NCBI RefSeq assembly: GCF_003026815.1
Contig: NZ_PYOG01000001.1
Span: 1-64,000 of the forward strand
Reading direction: 5' to 3'
From: Photobacterium damselae
Lineage (GTDB): Bacteria > Pseudomonadota > Gammaproteobacteria > Enterobacterales > Vibrionaceae
DNA length: 64,000 nt
The notes beneath the pieces were generated by a model. The model did no database searches and was not told where the DNA came from. It was given only the letters and a program-made list of their open reading frames with translations. The position numbers and the translations under genes were made by a program. Positions within the stretch are counted from its first letter, which is position 1, and each line of letters opens with the position of its first letter. Shown one piece after another: positions 59,909-64,000 of the stretch.

Positions 59909-60112
59909 ATGAGGAATTATAGTGAACATGCTGTATCTTGCCCACATTGCGGCCATAAAATACACATAACATTAGATGCCAGTGCGGGTAGCCAAGAATT
60001 TTATGATGATTGTCCTGCATGTTGCCACGCGATTCATCTCAACATGCAAGTAGATGATCAACACAAAACAATTCATTTGTTTGTTGATGCTGATGACGAA
60101 CAAATTTTTTAA
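59909..60112 (+). CDS. CPXCG cysteine-rich small protein
   Basis: This 67-residue protein has two zinc knuckle-like pairs, CPHCG (about residues 11-15) and CPACC (about 35-39), and a conserved acidic tail. It matches the CPXCG family, widespread in gamma-proteobacteria. Ribosome site AAGGAG is eight bases upstream. The function is unknown; metal binding is inferred. It is convergent to ribE. Confidence 0.85.
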   Translation: MRNYSEHAVSCPHCGHKIHITLDASAGSQEFYDDCPACCHAIHLNMQVDDQHKTIHLFVDADDEQIF

Positions 60113-60267
60113 CCGATAACGACGAAGACTATAACAATAATCCCTGCTGTACTTGTATAGCGAATAACAAACACTTGAGCGCATCCCAACTCTTGGTTAT
60201 GCGCTCCTTTTTTATCTATGTTTTATTTAATATCGCATCTTATCATCAAGCCAAAGATTGGATCTTC

Positions 60268-60876
60268 TTACTGTCTCTGCGCCATCATGCGTTCAACCGT
60301 ATCGACTACAGCTTGAGTTTGTGGATCGATCTCAATGTTTATTACATCCCCAACCTGACGAGATTTTAAATTTGTTCGCGTTAACGTTTCAGGTATCAAG
60401 TTCACATTAAAGCTGTTATCTACAACATCACCAATGGTTAAGCTAATCCCATCAATGCCAATATAGCCTTTTGTAAATACATATTTCATTAGATGCTCTG
60501 GCATGGAGAACCAAACTTGACGGTTATTTTCACTTTCGATGACATCCAATACTTTTGCTGTACAGATAATGTGACCAGACATTGAATGCCCGCCAATCTC
60601 ATCACCAAATTTAGCAGCTCGTTCAATATTGACTTCATCACCAACATGAACAAGGCCTAAATTCGTCACCTTTAACGTCTCTTGCATTAAATCAAAAGAG
60701 ATATGGCGACCTTCAATCTTCGTTACAGTTAAACAACAACCATTGTGAGCAACGGATGCCCCAATCTCTAATCCATCTAATAAATGCTCAGGCATTAAAA
60801 TAGTATGAGTTTGAAAGTTAAGTTTTTTATCGATAGCAACAACGGGGGCTGTTGACTGTACAATTCCGGTAAACAT
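60268..60876 (-). CDS. ribE: riboflavin synthase alpha chain
   Basis: This 202-residue enzyme joins two 6,7-dimethyl-8-ribityllumazines into riboflavin. It has the duplicated lumazine-binding repeats, [12 protein letters not shown] at the start, [12 protein letters not shown] and, in the second repeat, [15 protein letters not shown] 60876 with AAGGA five bases upstream is the family start. It is monocistronic and divergent from norM. No FMN riboswitch lies upstream; in vibrios that switch sits before ribB. Confidence 0.93.
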   Translation of the reverse strand: MFTGIVQSTAPVVAIDKKLNFQTHTILMPEHLLDGLEIGASVAHNGCCLTVTKIEGRHISFDLMQETLKVTNLGLVHVGDEVNIERAAKFGDEIGGHSMSGHIICTAKVLDVIESENNRQVWFSMPEHLMKYVFTKGYIGIDGISLTIGDVVDNSFNVNLIPETLTRTNLKSRQVGDVINIEIDPQTQAVVDTVERMMAQRQ

Positions 60877-61141
60877 ATCCATCCTTATTAAACTGAAGAC
60901 GATCAATATTGGCTATATGACAAAGTGATTCGACAGTTCTGATTGCAGAGTATTTATATATGATACTCATGAACCAAACCTTAATGCCTCTTAAGTATCA
61001 GAGCGATTATGGCAAGCTCAATATCGAGTCTCAAATATTATTTTCATTTCAATCGCACCTTAACTCTGGCTCACTATGTGTATATAATCGCGGCAATTTT
61101 ATATAAAGCAAACAATCTACACCCTATCTGGAGCAACATCT

Positions 61142-62512
61142 GTGCACAATTACCGCCGCGAAACGGGCCAACTATTAAAGCTCGCCATCCCTGTATTATT
61201 TGCGTCTGTCGCACAAACCTCAATGGGATTTGTCGATACTGTTATGGCAGGTGGCGTTAGCGCTACAGATATGGCCGCAGTATCCGTTGCAGCAAGTATC
61301 TGGTTACCATCAATCTTATTTGGCGTTGGTCTTTTGATGGCTTTAGTTCCTATTGTGGCACAACTCAATGGTTCAGGCCGTCGCCATAAAATCCCTTTTG
61401 AAGTGCAGCATGGCATTGTACTTGCCCTTCTTGTTACCATTCCAATTATGCTGATTTTATATAACTCAGGGCTGTTGATTCAGTATATGCATGTAGAAGA
61501 ACATCTTGCAGCTAAAACTGTCGGTTACTTACATGCTGTTGTCTTTGCTGTACCGGCTTTTTTATTGTTTCAGGCATTAAAAAGTTTTTCTGATGGTTTA
61601 TCACTCACAGTTCCAGGTATGGTAATCGGCTTTATCGGTCTATTTGCCAATATTCCCTTAAACTGGATCTTTGTTTACGGTAAATTTGGTATGCCAGAAT
61701 TAGGCGGTGTTGGTTGTGGTGTTGCTACGGCGATTGTCTATTGGTTGATGTTCTTTGCCATGCTGGCTTATGTTCTACTCCATCCTCGCCTAAAGAAGAT
61801 CGACGTATTTGCAACTTGGTACAAACCACAAGTTAAAGAATTGGTTAGACTGTTTAAAATGGGTTTCCCAATCGCAGCATCTATGTTCTTTGAAGTCTCT
61901 TTATTTGCAGTAATCGCACTGTTGATCTCACCTTTGGGATCAATTGTTGTTGCTTCTCACCAAGTTGCACTTAATTTTTCCTCGTTAGTATATATGCTAC
62001 CTATGAGCTTAGGCGCAGCATTAAGTATTCGTGTTGGCTTTATGTTGGGTCAAAAAGATATTGATGGGGCTAAAATTGCCTGTCACTGTGGTTTTGCAAC
62101 GGCGTTATTAATGGCAATGACTACCGCGGTTCTAACGGTAATTTTCCGTGAAGATATCACTCGATTATATTCTCACAATCCAGATGTTCTGATCTTAGCA
62201 GGTAAACTGCTTCTTCTTGCTGCTATTTATCAATGTACAGATGCGATCCAAGTTGTTGCAGCAGGCGCACTTCGTGGTTACAAAGACATGCGAGCAATCT
62301 TTACTCGAACTTTTATCGCCTATTGGGTACTAGGTTTACCAATTGGCTATATTTTGGGTATGACAGATTGGATTGTGCCAGCAATGGGACCTCAAGGTTT
62401 CTGGATCGGATTTATCATTGGTCTAACAGCGGCGGCAATTATGCTAGGTAAACGTGTTCTTTGGGTGCAAAGCCTTAGCCGTGAACAACAACTTGAGATG
62501 TCAAATCGCTAA
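61142..62512 (+). CDS. norM: MATE multidrug efflux pump NorM
   Basis: This 456-residue inner-membrane pump exports drugs and organic cations against Na+ or H+. It has 12 helices, the family motif VDTVMAGGVSATDMAAVSVAASIW and, in the C-terminal half, QVALNFSSLVYMLPMSLGAALSIRVG. It is very like V. cholerae NorM (461 aa). The start is a GTG at 61142 behind GGAG (eight-base gap). A terminator follows at 62545. Confidence 0.93.
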   Translation: MHNYRRETGQLLKLAIPVLFASVAQTSMGFVDTVMAGGVSATDMAAVSVAASIWLPSILFGVGLLMALVPIVAQLNGSGRRHKIPFEVQHGIVLALLVTIPIMLILYNSGLLIQYMHVEEHLAAKTVGYLHAVVFAVPAFLLFQALKSFSDGLSLTVPGMVIGFIGLFANIPLNWIFVYGKFGMPELGGVGCGVATAIVYWLMFFAMLAYVLLHPRLKKIDVFATWYKPQVKELVRLFKMGFPIAASMFFEVSLFAVIALLISPLGSIVVASHQVALNFSSLVYMLPMSLGAALSIRVGFMLGQKDIDGAKIACHCGFATALLMAMTTAVLTVIFREDITRLYSHNPDVLILAGKLLLLAAIYQCTDAIQVVAAGALRGYKDMRAIFTRTFIAYWVLGLPIGYILGMTDWIVPAMGPQGFWIGFIIGLTAAAIMLGKRVLWVQSLSREQQLEMSNR

Positions 62513-62544
62513 TACAAGCTTATAAAATAAGAACGTTAATAACT

Positions 62545-62579
62545 AACGGGTTGAGCTCTTCGCTTAATCCGTTTTTTAT
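62545..62579 (+). terminator. terminator after norM
   Basis: AACGGGTTGAGC (62545-62556) pairs with GCTTAATCCGTT (62562-62573) through two G-U pairs, followed by a T-run. Confidence 0.85.
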
Positions 62580-62627
62580 TTTCATAGAACAGATAATAGC
62601 AACCCAGCAGAATCACAGGCTCTAGCT

Positions 62628-62641
62628 GTTACTTGGGTATA
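62628..62641. repeat. solo end of dispersed inverted repeat
   Basis: GTTACTTGGGTATA equals the outer end of the element at 46289-46555. No second end lies within 300 bases, so it is a solo remnant between norM and the next gene. Confidence 0.5.
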
Positions 62642-62679
62642 TACTCAAGAAAAGTACTAGTAAAAGGAAATAACCTATT

Positions 62680-63762
62680 GTGTGTAACCCATTACGGTAT
62701 TTATCTTTCTCTGTATGGTTTTTGCTCATTGTTATCCTAAATGGATGTGACACTCTGTCGTCTTCCGACTCTCCTTTTCATATTTACGCGCAACGCTTAG
62801 CAAACGTACTTGATACCTCATTCGATGAGCGAACAGTTAATACCTATCTTGATATTATCCCCTATCCTGATAATAGAGATATTTACCAAACGATCCCTGA
62901 TATCAGGATTGGTTTATTAGATGCTTATGAGCTTAGGCAGTGCGGGCTATTCCATTTAATTGCTGAGAGAAATTCTGTTTTAGGTAAAGTACAAGACAAA
63001 ACACGTCAGTTACGATATGAGATCCTATTTTTACAAGGGCTACGCACATGTTTGGCGACATTAGATACCAAGACAGATCTGTACCAACAACTTGTGAGCA
63101 TCGAGCAACAAAAGCAACAGCAAATCCCTCAATATTTATGGAACATGCTCTTTACTGGCGAAGAGTGGCGAAAACAATTTGTCATTAATTATCAATGGAT
63201 TAATTCAAAGCAACAAAACGGGTTTCATTCCTTTTTAGATGCGGTTCGCCTTGTTAATTATTTAAGTCAAAGTACAGAGCAGCAAGCAATTATTCCTTCT
63301 AATCAGCTGGATTTACTATTACAAAGTCAGGCTGAGCTATACAAAAATCCATATTTTGGTCGTTTGTTATATTCTATAGCTCAAAGTACGGCTTGGCTCA
63401 ATGCTATTACACATATGCTAAAAGACCATCAAGAGTCGATTTACTGTGGGCCAAGTAGAAATAATCAAAAAGCACAATATCTTAATAATGTATTTTATAA
63501 ATATTACTCGCAAGATATTCAAAGTTACTTAGCAACATTAAGCAGTCAATATCAACAATTACAACCTCTACTACTTGAGCTATATCAACACTCGTTACGG
63601 CATGGAATCACCCCCAGCCCCCAGATGTCTCGTTATAGCCAGTACTATTTTGCAAACCACCTCTATCGCAATTTCAAACAAGCGACTCTTGAGCATGTTG
63701 AATATTGGAAAACATTATTCAAACGGTGTAACTTTCCAGTTGGCAACAATCAAGCCCAATGA
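62680..63762 (+). CDS. DUF3080 family lipoprotein
   Basis: This 360-residue exported lipoprotein has an N-terminal signal with lipobox LNGC (about residues 20-23) and a helical domain (QRLANVLDTSFDERTVNTYL, then PYPDNRDIYQTIPDIRIGLLDAYELRQCGL). This matches the DUF3080 family of Vibrionales and relatives. GTG 62680 has AAGGA about 11 bases upstream, a little far. The function is unknown. It lies downstream of norM after the terminator. Confidence 0.75.
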   Translation: MCNPLRYLSFSVWFLLIVILNGCDTLSSSDSPFHIYAQRLANVLDTSFDERTVNTYLDIIPYPDNRDIYQTIPDIRIGLLDAYELRQCGLFHLIAERNSVLGKVQDKTRQLRYEILFLQGLRTCLATLDTKTDLYQQLVSIEQQKQQQIPQYLWNMLFTGEEWRKQFVINYQWINSKQQNGFHSFLDAVRLVNYLSQSTEQQAIIPSNQLDLLLQSQAELYKNPYFGRLLYSIAQSTAWLNAITHMLKDHQESIYCGPSRNNQKAQYLNNVFYKYYSQDIQSYLATLSSQYQQLQPLLLELYQHSLRHGITPSPQMSRYSQYYFANHLYRNFKQATLEHVEYWKTLFKRCNFPVGNNQAQ

Positions 63763-63909
63763 CCTATTTTGAGCCATGTTTCGCAACAAAATAAGTCAAA
63801 AAAGTGCAGAATTAGCGAATAGCGGCATACTTTTTTCATCTACACTGAATGACGTCCCTAAGTAAACAGCCTAAAGATAAAGCCCAACATAAACTTAAGG
63901 AGTAAGGTT

Positions 63910-64000
63910 ATGAATAAAATGAAAAATGAGGCAAAGCTCATCAAAAAGGCACTTGAACTAGGTTTCTCTTATGCAAAGCAGCAAGGTTATGGCGATTTAG
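63910..64000 (+). CDS. start of a further gene (partial at window edge)
   Basis: ATG 63910 has AAGGAG six bases upstream. Thirty codons are visible: MNKMKNEAKLIKKALELGFS, then YAKQQGYGDL. The head is basic and helical. The gene runs off the window and cannot be identified. Confidence 0.6.
   Translation, partial: MNKMKNEAKLIKKALELGFSYAKQQGYGDL

Noticed and set aside
61009-61260. plus-strand ORF across the norM start
   Set aside because: It has no ribosome site and overlaps the well-supported norM start in another frame.

Overview
The window reads as chromosomal DNA of a Vibrionaceae bacterium, most likely Aliivibrio or a close relative. It has low GC, short intergenic spaces and E. coli-like gene orders such as thrS-infC-rpmI-rplT, yniA/yniC, ldtD-mepK-ycbL, uhpABC and bioA<>bioBFCD. 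It also carries pieces of a dispersed inverted-repeat element that begins TATACCCAAGTRACTTCAAG. The species call is inference from content; no 16S or tRNA gene is present.

Layout. 1-280: 3' remnant of an IS3-type transposase. 0.3-6.7 kb (minus): membrane TPR protein, HlyD/ABC exporter operon, and an MFS-acyltransferase fusion; one unlisted 33-residue membrane peptide lies on the plus strand. 7.0-10.1 kb: small membrane protein, MFS carrier, htpX protease. 10.5-16.6 kb: 55-residue unknown protein, biotin operon bioBFCD with divergent bioA and a BirA operator between them, LON-domain protein. 17-23 kb: lactate permease, LutABC lactate oxidation complex, LysR regulator. 23-28.4 kb: Mlc repressor, queE, asnS, thiM-thiE. 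28.6-32 kb: AT-rich two-gene cyclic-di-GMP operon (GGDEF, then EAL). 32.3-37.7 kb: nupC, crotonase, aromatic/aspartate aminotransferase, an unknown protein, an H1-like winged-helix protein, a DUF2982-like protein. 37.7-42.3 kb (minus): uhpABC sugar-phosphate sensing genes followed by an RpoS-like short sigma factor, with no uhpT. 42.4-46 kb (minus): ycbL, mepK, ldtD. 46.3-46.6 kb: intact 267-bp MITE-like repeat. 46.6-49.4 kb: MarR regulator, LysR, TSUP permease, truncated globin. 49.5-53.4 kb (minus): torE-torC-torA respiratory operon, then an orphan terminator that may end a small RNA. 54.2-57.4 kb (minus): thrS-infC-rpmI-rplT, with infC starting at AUU. 57.9-64 kb: yniA-like kinase, yniC-like phosphatase, CPXCG protein, ribE, norM, DUF3080 lipoprotein, and the start of one more gene.

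Most genes are conserved housekeeping or metabolic genes. The least explained items are the RpoS-like sigma factor beside uhpABC, the H1-like winged-helix protein, the c-di-GMP pair, the dispersed repeat, two short unlisted ORFs, and possible non-coding transcripts near 53.8 kb and upstream of thrS. I did not find a clear undescribed defence, phage or CRISPR-type system here.
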